Shown here piece by piece: positions 5,490 to 11,612 of a stretch of DNA of 11,612 bases. The notes beneath the pieces are model-generated. The model saw only the letters and a program-made list of their open reading frames with translations, had not been told where the DNA came from and made no database searches. Source of the stretch: CAYGAW01 sp964347945. Its GTDB lineage: Bacteria > Chloroflexota > Anaerolineae > UBA7937 > B3-Chlor. The position numbers were made by a program, and so were the translations under genes. Positions within the stretch are counted from its first letter, which is position 1. Each line of letters begins with the position of its first letter. Where the stretch lies: contig CAYGAW010000023.1 of NCBI GenBank assembly GCA_964347945.1, positions 1 through 11,612 of the forward strand. Direction: 5' to 3'.

Positions 5490-6638
5490 GTGTTTCGGAA
5501 GATTAGATGGTTACCCATTGTTGGTTTGGTGTTGATCGCGCTGGTTCTTGCGGCCTGCGCACCGCCTGCGCCGCCACCGCCAGAGGAGGAACCCTGGGAG
5601 AGACACATAGTCATCGGGTGGACTCCTCCTGATATCACTGGCGTCTTCAAGACTGCAACTGACTACTTCGTGGCCGCGGCTGACGATGGCAACGCCGAGG
5701 GTTTCGACATCGAGGTGATCGCCCAATCACCGGCCACCCACGTTGCGTTCGCCGACCAGGTGGCCATCATCGAGGATTACATCGAGAGGAAGGTGGATGT
5801 GATCGCCATCTCCCCCATCGAGGTGGAAGTGGTGAAGCCTGCCATCGCCAAGGCCAACGAGCAGGGGATTCCAGTGATCATCGTGAACCTGCTGGAGCCC
5901 ATCGCAGGCGTCGATGTGGACTCCTACATCGGCTTCGACAACACCATGGCAGGCATAATATCGGCCTATGCCTTGGTGGACTATTTCGGAGGCCCGGGGG
6001 TCCTGGGCGAAGGCGACATGGTGGACATTGAGGAAGGAACGTACCTCGATCTCGCCTGGTGGGAGGACGTCTATGCGGATGTGGATCCCGCGACTATCGA
6101 CGTGGAAGCGAGGGTGGCTATCATCGAGGGGATCGCTGGTGGCTTCTTCTCCACCGCTCGACTGAACGGATTCCACAGCGTGGTCGATGAGTATCCCGGC
6201 ATCGAGATAGTGGGCACCCTCCCCGCCGATTGGAACCGGGAGAAGGGGATCAAGGCCGCAGAGGACTTTCTCAGCGCCAATCCGGCCGGCACCCTGGACG
6301 CGATCTGGGCAGCATCCAATGAGATGGGCCTAGGAGCCATGTTGGCCGTCGAGGGGGCTGGGCGTGAGGACGAGGTGAAGATCTTCACGAACGACGTCAC
6401 GCCCGAATCCGCGGATAGGATCGCGGAGGGCAGGATGGTGGCCGAGACCCATCATGGCTTCCCAGAGTGGGGCTGGTACGGAACCGAGTTCGGAGTGAAG
6501 ATAGTCTGTGGGATGGATGTTCCTCAGATCTTCGACATTCGCCCTCGTACCATGTACCAGGACAACGCCAGGCTCTTCTATCCCGAGCCTGCTCTTGAGC
6601 CCATCGATTGGGACGGCATCAAAGCCGCGTGCGAGTAG
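5490..6638 (+). CDS. Sugar ABC importer, substrate-binding lipoprotein
   Basis: This is the extracytoplasmic binding component of a ribose-type (CUT2) importer. The N-terminus is a lipoprotein signal: charged FRKIR, a hydrophobic stretch and lipobox LAAC with Cys23, then a Pro-rich acidic linker (CAPPAPPPPEEE). The mature part resembles the periplasmic-binding type 1 fold, with the first strand at HIVIGW, ATHVAFADQVAIIEDYIERKVDVIAISP (in part), the hinge-proximal NEQGIPVIIVN, and DAIWAASNEMGLGAMLAVEGAG in the second lobe. Length, 382 residues, is slightly above E. coli RbsB because of the linker. GTG 5490 is supported by the AAGGGAGG sequence just upstream. The ligand cannot be read from motifs; the neighbouring kinase, aldolase and epimerases suggest a monosaccharide or polyol. 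A strong hairpin follows the stop. Confidence 0.9.
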   Translation: MFRKIRWLPIVGLVLIALVLAACAPPAPPPPEEEPWERHIVIGWTPPDITGVFKTATDYFVAAADDGNAEGFDIEVIAQSPATHVAFADQVAIIEDYIERKVDVIAISPIEVEVVKPAIAKANEQGIPVIIVNLLEPIAGVDVDSYIGFDNTMAGIISAYALVDYFGGPGVLGEGDMVDIEEGTYLDLAWWEDVYADVDPATIDVEARVAIIEGIAGGFFSTARLNGFHSVVDEYPGIEIVGTLPADWNREKGIKAAEDFLSANPAGTLDAIWAASNEMGLGAMLAVEGAGREDEVKIFTNDVTPESADRIAEGRMVAETHHGFPEWGWYGTEFGVKIVCGMDVPQIFDIRPRTMYQDNARLFYPEPALEPIDWDGIKAACE

Positions 6639-6646
6639 CGTACCTG

Positions 6647-6690
6647 AGGCGGGGGCTGCCCGAAACGACGAACTCGGGCAGCCCCTGCCT
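6647..6690 (+). terminator. Strong stem-loop between lipoprotein and SDR genes (attenuator or partial terminator)
   Basis: GGGGCTGCCCGA (6652-6663) and TCGGGCAGCCCC (6674-6685) form a perfect 12-bp stem with a 10-nt loop. A G-U pair and four further pairs (AGGC/GCCT) extend it to 17 bp. It starts 8 nt after the lipoprotein stop. The following bases are TCAATATGG, not a T-run, so transcription probably continues at reduced level. Such hairpins after binding-protein genes commonly keep that protein in excess over the membrane components. Confidence 0.65.
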
Positions 6691-6735
6691 TCAATATGGA
6701 AGCGCTTGAGAGGGCCGTTGCGCAGAGAGGTTAGC

Positions 6736-7500
6736 ATGATGAGGTTGGCAGACAGGGTAGCCATAGTCACCGGGGCCGGATCTGGAATAGGCCGTGCTAC
6801 TGCGCTGCTATTCGCAAGAGAAGGCGCGAAGGTGGTGGTAGCCGACAGTGACCCCGAAAGAGGCGAAGAGACAGCCGATCTCATAGAGAAAGATCGCGGG
6901 AAGGCGACTTTCGTGCAGGCAGATGTATCCAAAGCGCGCGACGCGAAGCATATGGTGAAGACCGCCCTCGACACGTACGGCACACTCGACGTCCTCGTAA
7001 ATAACGCAGGTGTCTACGGCCAGGGCGATGTGGTGAATACGACCGAGGATGAGTGGCATCGCATTCTGGGAGTCAACCTCACAGGAGTCTTCCTGTGCTC
7101 CAAGTACGCTGTGGCGGCCATGGTCGAAAGGGGCGGAGGAACCATAGTGAATGTAGCCTCCGAGGCGGGACTCGTTGGCATTCCTAACCAAGTGACGTAT
7201 AACGTATCCAAGAGCGGGGTCATCGCCTTGACCAAGAGTATGGCCTTGGATTTCGCCCCCCATGAGATCAGGGTCAATTGTCTTTGCCCAGGCAGGACCT
7301 TGACACCTCTGGTGGAGAAGGTGATTACCGAGGCTGCGGATCCTGAGAGCACGCGGCGTGCCCTTGAAGAGGATCGACCCATGAAAAGAATGGGCAGACC
7401 GGAAGAGATTGCCGCGGGGATACTGTTTCTGGTTTCAGAGGAGTGCACCTATGCCACTGGCTCCATACTCGTGATAGATGGAGGATACACGACCCCGTAG
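6736..7500 (+). CDS. SDR family NAD(P)-dependent oxidoreductase
   Basis: This is a classical short-chain dehydrogenase, cytoplasmic, that interconverts a hydroxyl and a carbonyl group on a small substrate. It is 254 residues long, normal for the family. It shows TGAGSGIG (12-19), Asp37 at the end of the second strand (VVVADSD, pointing to NAD rather than NADP), NNAG (89-92), Asn114, catalytic Ser142, Tyr155 and Lys159 (YNVSK), and CPGRTLTPL after the sixth strand. ATG 6736 (or 6739) follows GAGAGG (6725-6730); longer in-frame starts would lie inside the lipoprotein gene. It sits between the lipoprotein and ATPase genes of one importer, 21 nt before the ATPase start, so it likely acts on the imported sugar or its product. 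A dehydrogenase of a polyol, aldose or sugar acid fits; the exact substrate is unknown. Confidence 0.92.
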   Translation: MMRLADRVAIVTGAGSGIGRATALLFAREGAKVVVADSDPERGEETADLIEKDRGKATFVQADVSKARDAKHMVKTALDTYGTLDVLVNNAGVYGQGDVVNTTEDEWHRILGVNLTGVFLCSKYAVAAMVERGGGTIVNVASEAGLVGIPNQVTYNVSKSGVIALTKSMALDFAPHEIRVNCLCPGRTLTPLVEKVITEAADPESTRRALEEDRPMKRMGRPEEIAAGILFLVSEECTYATGSILVIDGGYTTP

Positions 7501-7521
7501 CCTATGGAGAGGAGTACATTG

Positions 7522-9009
7522 GTGAGTTCAACATCCCTGTTGCACGCCGAAGCTATTGATAAGAGCTTTCCCGGCGTGCACGCTCTCGACCACGTCGATT
7601 TCGATCTCCACGAGGGGGAGGTGCATGTCGTTCTGGGGGAGAACGGGGCTGGGAAGTCAACCTTGATGAAGATCTTCAGCGGATCGCTCCCCAGAGACAG
7701 CGGCCGCATCCTCATCCGGGGTGAAGAGGTTGAAATTCGCAATCCGCAGCATGCTCGCGATCTGGGAATAGGCATGGTCTATCAGGAGCTGAGCCTCATT
7801 CCCACTCTCAGCACAGCCGAGAATATCCTCTTGGGCCGACTCCCCAGGCGCAGACCTCTGAACACAGTGGATTGGCCAGAGGTGCATTCCCGAGCAGCAG
7901 ATATCCTGAGCGACCTGGGGGCTGATATCGATCCCAGTAAACCCGTTCGCGGTCTGAGTATGGCGGAGCGGCAGTTGACCGAGATCGCCAAAGCTCTCTC
8001 CATGAAGGTACAAATCCTGCTTCTTGATGAACCCACCTCCGCTTTATCGGATGAGGAGCGAGATCATCTCTTTGATACGATACGTAGACTCCAAGAGAGA
8101 GGCGTAGCAGTCATTTACGTTTCTCACCGTTTGCCCGAGGTCCCCCAGATCGGCCAGCGAGTGACAGTCCTAAGGGATGGCAAAGGGGTTGGCACACTCT
8201 CGGTCAGCGAGGCAGATGAGGCCACGCTGATACGAATGATGGTAGGCAGAGAACTGGTGGAGCAATTCCCCAAAGAAGAGGTAGAGCTAGGCAAGGAAAT
8301 TCTCAGAATAGACGGTCTTACTGTCAAGGGCAAGCTGCGGGACATCAGCCTCAGCCTGCACGAGGGCGAGATTGTAGGCATCTTTGGCGTGATGGGGGCC
8401 GGTCGTACCGATCTTGCCCGCACCCTCTTCGGGTTTGAGCGCCCCGAGAGCGGCGACATAGTCCTCAACGGGAATAAGGTCAGGATATCGTCACCTTGGG
8501 ACGCCATCGATTTGGGTCTTGGCTACATGACTGAGGACAGGAGGGACGGCCTGGTACCTCGATTGCCTATTCCTCCGAACATAACTCTCGCCAGTCTGGA
8601 CAGAATGACCCGCTTGGGGTTCCTCAGACGGGAGGAGGAGAGAAGGGCTGCAGAACACTATGTTCAGGAATTGGACATCGCCACTCCAAGCCTCAGTCAA
8701 AAAGTGGAGCTTCTTAGCGGAGGAAACCAGCAGAAAGTCGCCTTGGCGAAGTGGCTATGTAGCGAGTCTAAGATCCTCATCTTGGACGAACCCACCAGGG
8801 GCATCGATGTGGGAGCCAAAGTGGAGGTGTTCCGCCTGATGAACAACTTGGCTGGGGAAGGTGTGGGCGTGATCATGATCTCGTCCGAGCTCCCGGAGGT
8901 CTTGGCGATGGCCGATCGCATCTTTGTAATGGCGCGAGGCAGGATCATGGGAGAATTCGCCGGGGGAGAATGCACTCAAGAGGATATCTTGAGATGTGCG
9001 GTGGAGTGA
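7522..9009 (+). CDS. Sugar ABC importer, double ATP-binding protein (RbsA/XylG/MglA type)
   Basis: This fused two-domain ATPase powers a CUT2 sugar importer. Domain 1 has Walker A GENGAGKST (39-47), Q-loop Gln88 in VYQEL, a signature LSMAER (145-150), Walker B ILLLDEP (165-171) and switch His202 in VSHRL. Domain 2 has a degenerate Walker A GVMGAGRT (about 289), a good signature LSGGNQQ (about 398), Walker B ILILDEP (about 418) and ISSELPE in place of the switch His. This asymmetry is normal for RbsA-type proteins, so no defect is implied. I chose GTG 7522 because AGGAG (7510-7514) lies 7 nt upstream and the start then falls a dozen residues before KSFPGV, as usual. ATG 7504, 4 nt after the SDR stop, would add six residues without a ribosome-binding site. 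Tight spacing on both sides indicates one operon. Confidence 0.93.
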   Translation: MSSTSLLHAEAIDKSFPGVHALDHVDFDLHEGEVHVVLGENGAGKSTLMKIFSGSLPRDSGRILIRGEEVEIRNPQHARDLGIGMVYQELSLIPTLSTAENILLGRLPRRRPLNTVDWPEVHSRAADILSDLGADIDPSKPVRGLSMAERQLTEIAKALSMKVQILLLDEPTSALSDEERDHLFDTIRRLQERGVAVIYVSHRLPEVPQIGQRVTVLRDGKGVGTLSVSEADEATLIRMMVGRELVEQFPKEEVELGKEILRIDGLTVKGKLRDISLSLHEGEIVGIFGVMGAGRTDLARTLFGFERPESGDIVLNGNKVRISSPWDAIDLGLGYMTEDRRDGLVPRLPIPPNITLASLDRMTRLGFLRREEERRAAEHYVQELDIATPSLSQKVELLSGGNQQKVALAKWLCSESKILILDEPTRGIDVGAKVEVFRLMNNLAGEGVGVIMISSELPEVLAMADRIFVMARGRIMGEFAGGECTQEDILRCAVE

Positions 9010-9028
9010 GACATTGAGAGGTGTGAAG

Positions 9029-10069
9029 ATGAACAATGACAATCCCAGCGGCGAAGCAGTAGCCGTTGGACGGGTGGCGTGGCCGGATACTCTCCGCCGA
9101 GTAGGTAGGGGGATTCTGCTCAGGGGTGGTGCGGGGATAGCTCTGATGGCGCTGGGCCTTTACCTAACCATTGCCAGCCCTCACTTTCTCACTACCAGCA
9201 ACCTCGCCAATATCCTTCACCAGACCGCAGCTACCGCGATCCTTGCTGTGGGACAGACTATGGTTATCATCGCCGCGGGCATCGATCTCTCGGTGGCGGC
9301 CACCCTCGGCCTATCCGGTTCAGTAGCGGCCGTGGCCATGACCCGCTGGGGGCTGAACATGTGGGCAGGCATACTCCTGGCGATCGCTGCTGGTGCTCTG
9401 GTGGGGTGTTGGAACGGCACCATCATTACCAAGGGACGTATCCCTGACTTCATCGTTACCCTGGGGACCTGGCAAGTCGTCCGCGGCGTCGCACTACTCC
9501 TCACGGGAGGACTACCCGTGCCCTCGCATCTCACGGCGCTAGAGTTGAAGGGCTACTTGCCCGAGCGCCTCATCTGGTTGGGGAGTGGCAATGTCTTTGG
9601 GATTCCGATACCGGCCATAATCGCCCTTATTGTGGTCGCCATTGGCTGGGTAATCCTCAACCACACCGCCCTGGGACGCGCGGACCTCGCCATGGGGGGC
9701 AACAGGGAGGCTGCTAGGGTATCGGGGATCAATGTCGACCGCACCCGGATAGCTATCTACACCTTCTCCGGGATCACCGCCGCAATTGCGGGCATAGTCC
9801 TGACTGGGCGCATGAACTCCGCCAACGCTCTCATGGGTGAGGGCATGGAATTGGATTCCATAGCTGCGGTGATCATCGGAGGTACCAACCTCTTTGGTGG
9901 TGAGGGATCGATCGGGGGCACATTGATTGGAGCCCTCATAATGGGTGTCCTGCACAACGGCCTCAACCTCACAGGTGTCTCCGCCTTCTGGCAGCGAGTG
10001 GTAATCGGCCTAGTGATCATCATAGTGGTGGTCTTCGATCAGTGGCGCAGACGCCGCCTCGGAGTGTAG
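9029..10069 (+). CDS. Sugar ABC importer, permease (RbsC type)
   Basis: This is the membrane channel of the importer. CUT2 systems usually use one permease gene whose product forms a homodimer, so lipoprotein, ATPase and this gene make a full set. The 346-residue protein is mostly hydrophobic, with about eight to ten membrane segments (first around 34-50, last around 320-337). It carries the family signatures GQTMVIIAAGIDLSV, the cytoplasmic-loop GGNREAARVSGI that contacts the ATPase, and IGGTNLFGGEGSIGGT with GALIMGVLHNGLNL. The C-terminus is basic (WRRRR), consistent with an inside location. ATG 9029 has GAGAGG (9016-9021) 7 nt upstream and begins 19 nt after the ATPase stop; the frame also opens at 8996, inside the ATPase gene. 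Substrate identity is not visible. Confidence 0.93.
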   Translation: MNNDNPSGEAVAVGRVAWPDTLRRVGRGILLRGGAGIALMALGLYLTIASPHFLTTSNLANILHQTAATAILAVGQTMVIIAAGIDLSVAATLGLSGSVAAVAMTRWGLNMWAGILLAIAAGALVGCWNGTIITKGRIPDFIVTLGTWQVVRGVALLLTGGLPVPSHLTALELKGYLPERLIWLGSGNVFGIPIPAIIALIVVAIGWVILNHTALGRADLAMGGNREAARVSGINVDRTRIAIYTFSGITAAIAGIVLTGRMNSANALMGEGMELDSIAAVIIGGTNLFGGEGSIGGTLIGALIMGVLHNGLNLTGVSAFWQRVVIGLVIIIVVVFDQWRRRRLGV

Positions 10070-10106
10070 GCTGCCCATCCAAGGGTCCTTTCAGAGTAGG
10101 TAGGTC

Positions 10107-10154
10107 CAGACGGAACAGGGCCGCACCTGCTCAGCCACCCGTGGGCCTCGTCTG
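10107..10154 (+). promoter_or_regulatory. Inverted repeat just before the epimerase ribosome-binding site
   Basis: CAGACG (10107-10112) and CGTCTG (10149-10154) are perfect complements. The right arm touches the AAGGGAGG Shine-Dalgarno (10155-10162). The 36-nt interior includes CCAC/GTGG (10136-10139, 10141-10144) as a possible inner stem, separated by one base and therefore weak. It may be a modest translational control element or an accident of composition. Confidence 0.3.
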
Positions 10155-10168
10155 AAGGGAGGCGGGCC

Positions 10169-11035
10169 ATGAAATACTCCATCAGTAACTGGATCTACTC
10201 CGCGGAGCCTCTGCGGACCACTTTCGAGCGTCTGAGGAGATTCGGCTACGACGGTATCGAGCTCAAGGGCGAACCCGAACAGTATGATAGTCAAAAGGTC
10301 AAGCAACTCTGCGAGGAGTTCGACCTCCGGGTTTTCTCTGTCCTAGGTTGGTCCATTTGGCCCCTGGAAAGAGATCTAGCCATACCCGACCCCCAATTGA
10401 GACAAAAGGCGCTGGATTACGCGAGCCAGTGTGTGGACCTCGCCTCCGCTGTGGAGGCGCCTCTTGTGGTAGTCATCCCTGCGTCAGCGGGAAGAACTAG
10501 CCCTATGGGTGACGTCACCAGCGAGGATGCGTGGGTTGCCGCAGCGGAGAGGGAATGGAACTTCGCCGTGGAATCGGTGAAAAGGGCAGCCGATTACGCT
10601 GAACAGAGAGGCGTACTTCTGGCGGTGGAACCCATCAATCGCTACGAAAGCTTCTTGTTGAACAACGTTGATCAGGGCATTCGTTTCGTCTCCGAGGTGA
10701 GGTCGAAAGCGGTGAGACTCCACCTGGATACCTTCCACATGAACATCGAGGAGGAAGAGCCTGCTGAGGCCGTACGCAAGGCCGGAGAACTCCTGGTCAA
10801 CATGCATATCTCGGACAGCAACAGGCTGGCGGTGGGCTACGGGCATACAGACTTCGAGGCCATACTGCAAGCCCTCAAAGGCATCGATTACCAGGGTCCC
10901 CTGACCCTTGAGCCGGTGCCGCCTCACCCCAATGCGCTTCTGGCTGTAGACATGGAGCCTTACCTACCTCTAAGGGATCTCTACGCCGAGGAGTCCATCG
11001 CCGCCCTACGTGGTTACGAGGAGGCGGTGCGCTGA
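10169..11035 (+). CDS. Sugar (phosphate) isomerase/epimerase, D-tagatose 3-epimerase-like TIM barrel
   Basis: This is a xylose-isomerase-like TIM-barrel enzyme that probably epimerises or isomerises a ketose with a divalent metal in the cytoplasm. The expected ligands are all present: Glu154 (VEPINRYE), Asp187 (HLDTFHMN), His213 (NMHISDSN) and Glu248 (LTLEPVPP). Their spacing (33, 26, 35) is the same as that of Glu152, Asp185, His211 and Glu246 in Pseudomonas cichorii D-tagatose 3-epimerase. Length (288) is also typical. RHxG-type loops include SISNWIY at the N-terminus and GYDGIEL (26-32). AAGGGAGG lies 6 nt before ATG 10169. Related families include hydroxypyruvate isomerase, apiose isomerase and inosose dehydratase/isomerase, so the substrate is open. 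It lies 99 nt after the permease gene and overlaps the next paralogue. Confidence 0.9.
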   Translation: MKYSISNWIYSAEPLRTTFERLRRFGYDGIELKGEPEQYDSQKVKQLCEEFDLRVFSVLGWSIWPLERDLAIPDPQLRQKALDYASQCVDLASAVEAPLVVVIPASAGRTSPMGDVTSEDAWVAAAEREWNFAVESVKRAADYAEQRGVLLAVEPINRYESFLLNNVDQGIRFVSEVRSKAVRLHLDTFHMNIEEEEPAEAVRKAGELLVNMHISDSNRLAVGYGHTDFEAILQALKGIDYQGPLTLEPVPPHPNALLAVDMEPYLPLRDLYAEESIAALRGYEEAVR

Positions 11036-11612
11036 AGTATTCTATCAGCAACTGGATCTACGGCAAAGAGCCTCTGCGGTCGACTTTCGAGCGCCTGAAG
11101 AGATTCGGCTACGATGGGATCGAGTTGATGGGCGAGCCTGAAGAATACAGCCCTGGCGAGGTCAACCAACTCTGTGAAGAACTGAATCTCCAGGTCCTCT
11201 CGCTCGCCGGCATCTACCCTTGGCCCACCAACGACCGGGATTTGGCGAATCCTGATCCTCAGGTGAGGGATCGGGCTGTCAACTACCTCAGGGAGTGTGT
11301 GGACTTCGCTCGTGATTTGGGAGCACCTTTGATCATCGTGGTGCCTTCAGCTGTAGCCAAGACCAGTCCGGTGGGCGACTTCGCGACTGAGGAGGAGTGG
11401 GTGGCCGCAGCGGAGAGGGAATGGAGCTACGCCGTAGAATCGGTGAAACGCGCCGCCGAATACGCCGAGCAGGAAGGTATCCTCTTGGCGGTGGAACCGA
11501 TCAATCGCTACGAGACCTTCCTGGTCAACAACGTGGACCAGGGCCTCCGTTTCGTCTCCGAGGTGGGGTCGAAGCAGGTGAAGCTCCACCTAGATACCTT
11601 CCACATGAATAT
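11032..11612 (+). CDS. Second D-tagatose 3-epimerase-like TIM-barrel protein (3' partial), probable CTG start
   Basis: This is a close paralogue of the preceding gene that runs off the window after 193 codons. The first 40 residues match the upstream protein at 32 positions, and the last 73 visible residues match at 60. It keeps the first two metal ligands, in VEPINRYE and HLDTFHMN; the other two lie beyond the end. Homology begins exactly at codon CTG 11032 (aligned with the Met of the first protein, followed by KYSISNW). This codon overlaps the upstream stop as CTGA, and GAGGAGG (11018-11024) sits 7 nt before it. No ATG, GTG or TTG occurs in frame within the homologous N-terminus until TTG 11125 and ATG 11128, which would remove over 30 conserved residues. 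A non-AUG CTG start is therefore the simplest reading. A mutated ATG or a base-call error is the alternative. Confidence 0.85.
   Translation, partial: MKYSISNWIYGKEPLRSTFERLKRFGYDGIELMGEPEEYSPGEVNQLCEELNLQVLSLAGIYPWPTNDRDLANPDPQVRDRAVNYLRECVDFARDLGAPLIIVVPSAVAKTSPVGDFATEEEWVAAAEREWSYAVESVKRAAEYAEQEGILLAVEPINRYETFLVNNVDQGLRFVSEVGSKQVKLHLDTFHMN

Noticed and set aside
5727..6176. A 149-codon minus-strand frame inside the lipoprotein gene
   Set aside because: It is rich in His and Asp because it mirrors the codons for GTG/ATC/GAT-rich sequence of the lipoprotein. It has no ribosome-binding site or recognisable motif.
6508..6735. Extended N-terminus for the SDR protein
   Set aside because: The frame is open, but it overlaps the lipoprotein gene and the hairpin, encodes no family-like sequence, and the SDR nucleotide-binding motif starts where expected from ATG 6736.
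8400..8420. Broken second ATP-binding domain because its Walker A lacks the GKS/T lysine
   Set aside because: The GxxGAGRT form is the normal state of the second domain in RbsA/XylG/MglA-type ATPases, so it is not a defect.

Overview
All ten genes I can support lie on the + strand, and every one is a catabolic, transport or regulatory gene. The window is of moderate-to-high GC content and comes from a bacterium. The substrate-binding lipoprotein has a lipobox followed by a Cys-Ala-Pro-Pro-Ala-Pro-rich, acidic linker. I associate that style with Chloroflexota (Anaerolineae-like) genomes, but this is only a suggestion, and Actinobacteria-like or other taxa are not excluded.

Region 1 (1-1621) is the 3' end of a coenzyme-B12-dependent diol/glycerol dehydratase locus. 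The large-subunit C-terminus runs in frame, with no stop, into a medium subunit (1-702). A short small subunit (715-1095), a strong imperfect hairpin and a one-domain cupin gene (1232-1621) follow. Region 2 (1723-4161) holds an FGGY sugar kinase of the xylulokinase type and a KDPG/KHG-type aldolase. Region 3 (4162-5489) has a GntR/UTRA regulator with a clear sigma70-type promoter, flanked by intergenic stretches rich in inverted repeats. Region 4 (5490-10069) is a complete ribose-type (CUT2) sugar ABC importer: lipoprotein, double ATPase and permease. An NAD-type SDR dehydrogenase gene sits between the lipoprotein and ATPase genes. Region 5 (10169-11612) is a tandem pair of D-tagatose-3-epimerase-like TIM-barrel enzymes. 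The second has no conventional start codon, is probably read from a CTG overlapping the first gene's stop, and runs off the window.

Together, the GntR protein probably controls uptake of a sugar or polyol by the importer. The SDR, epimerases, kinase and aldolase would then oxidise, epimerise, phosphorylate and cleave it to a 2-oxo acid plus an aldehyde or aldehyde phosphate. The combination does not match a textbook pathway that I recognise, so the substrate stays open. The B12 dehydratase may be a separate system next door, or may use a 1,2-diol arising from deoxy-sugar breakdown. The most interesting observations are the large-medium dehydratase fusion, the CTGA start/stop overlap in the epimerase pair, and the roughly 125-nt folded element between the regulator and the transporter operon.
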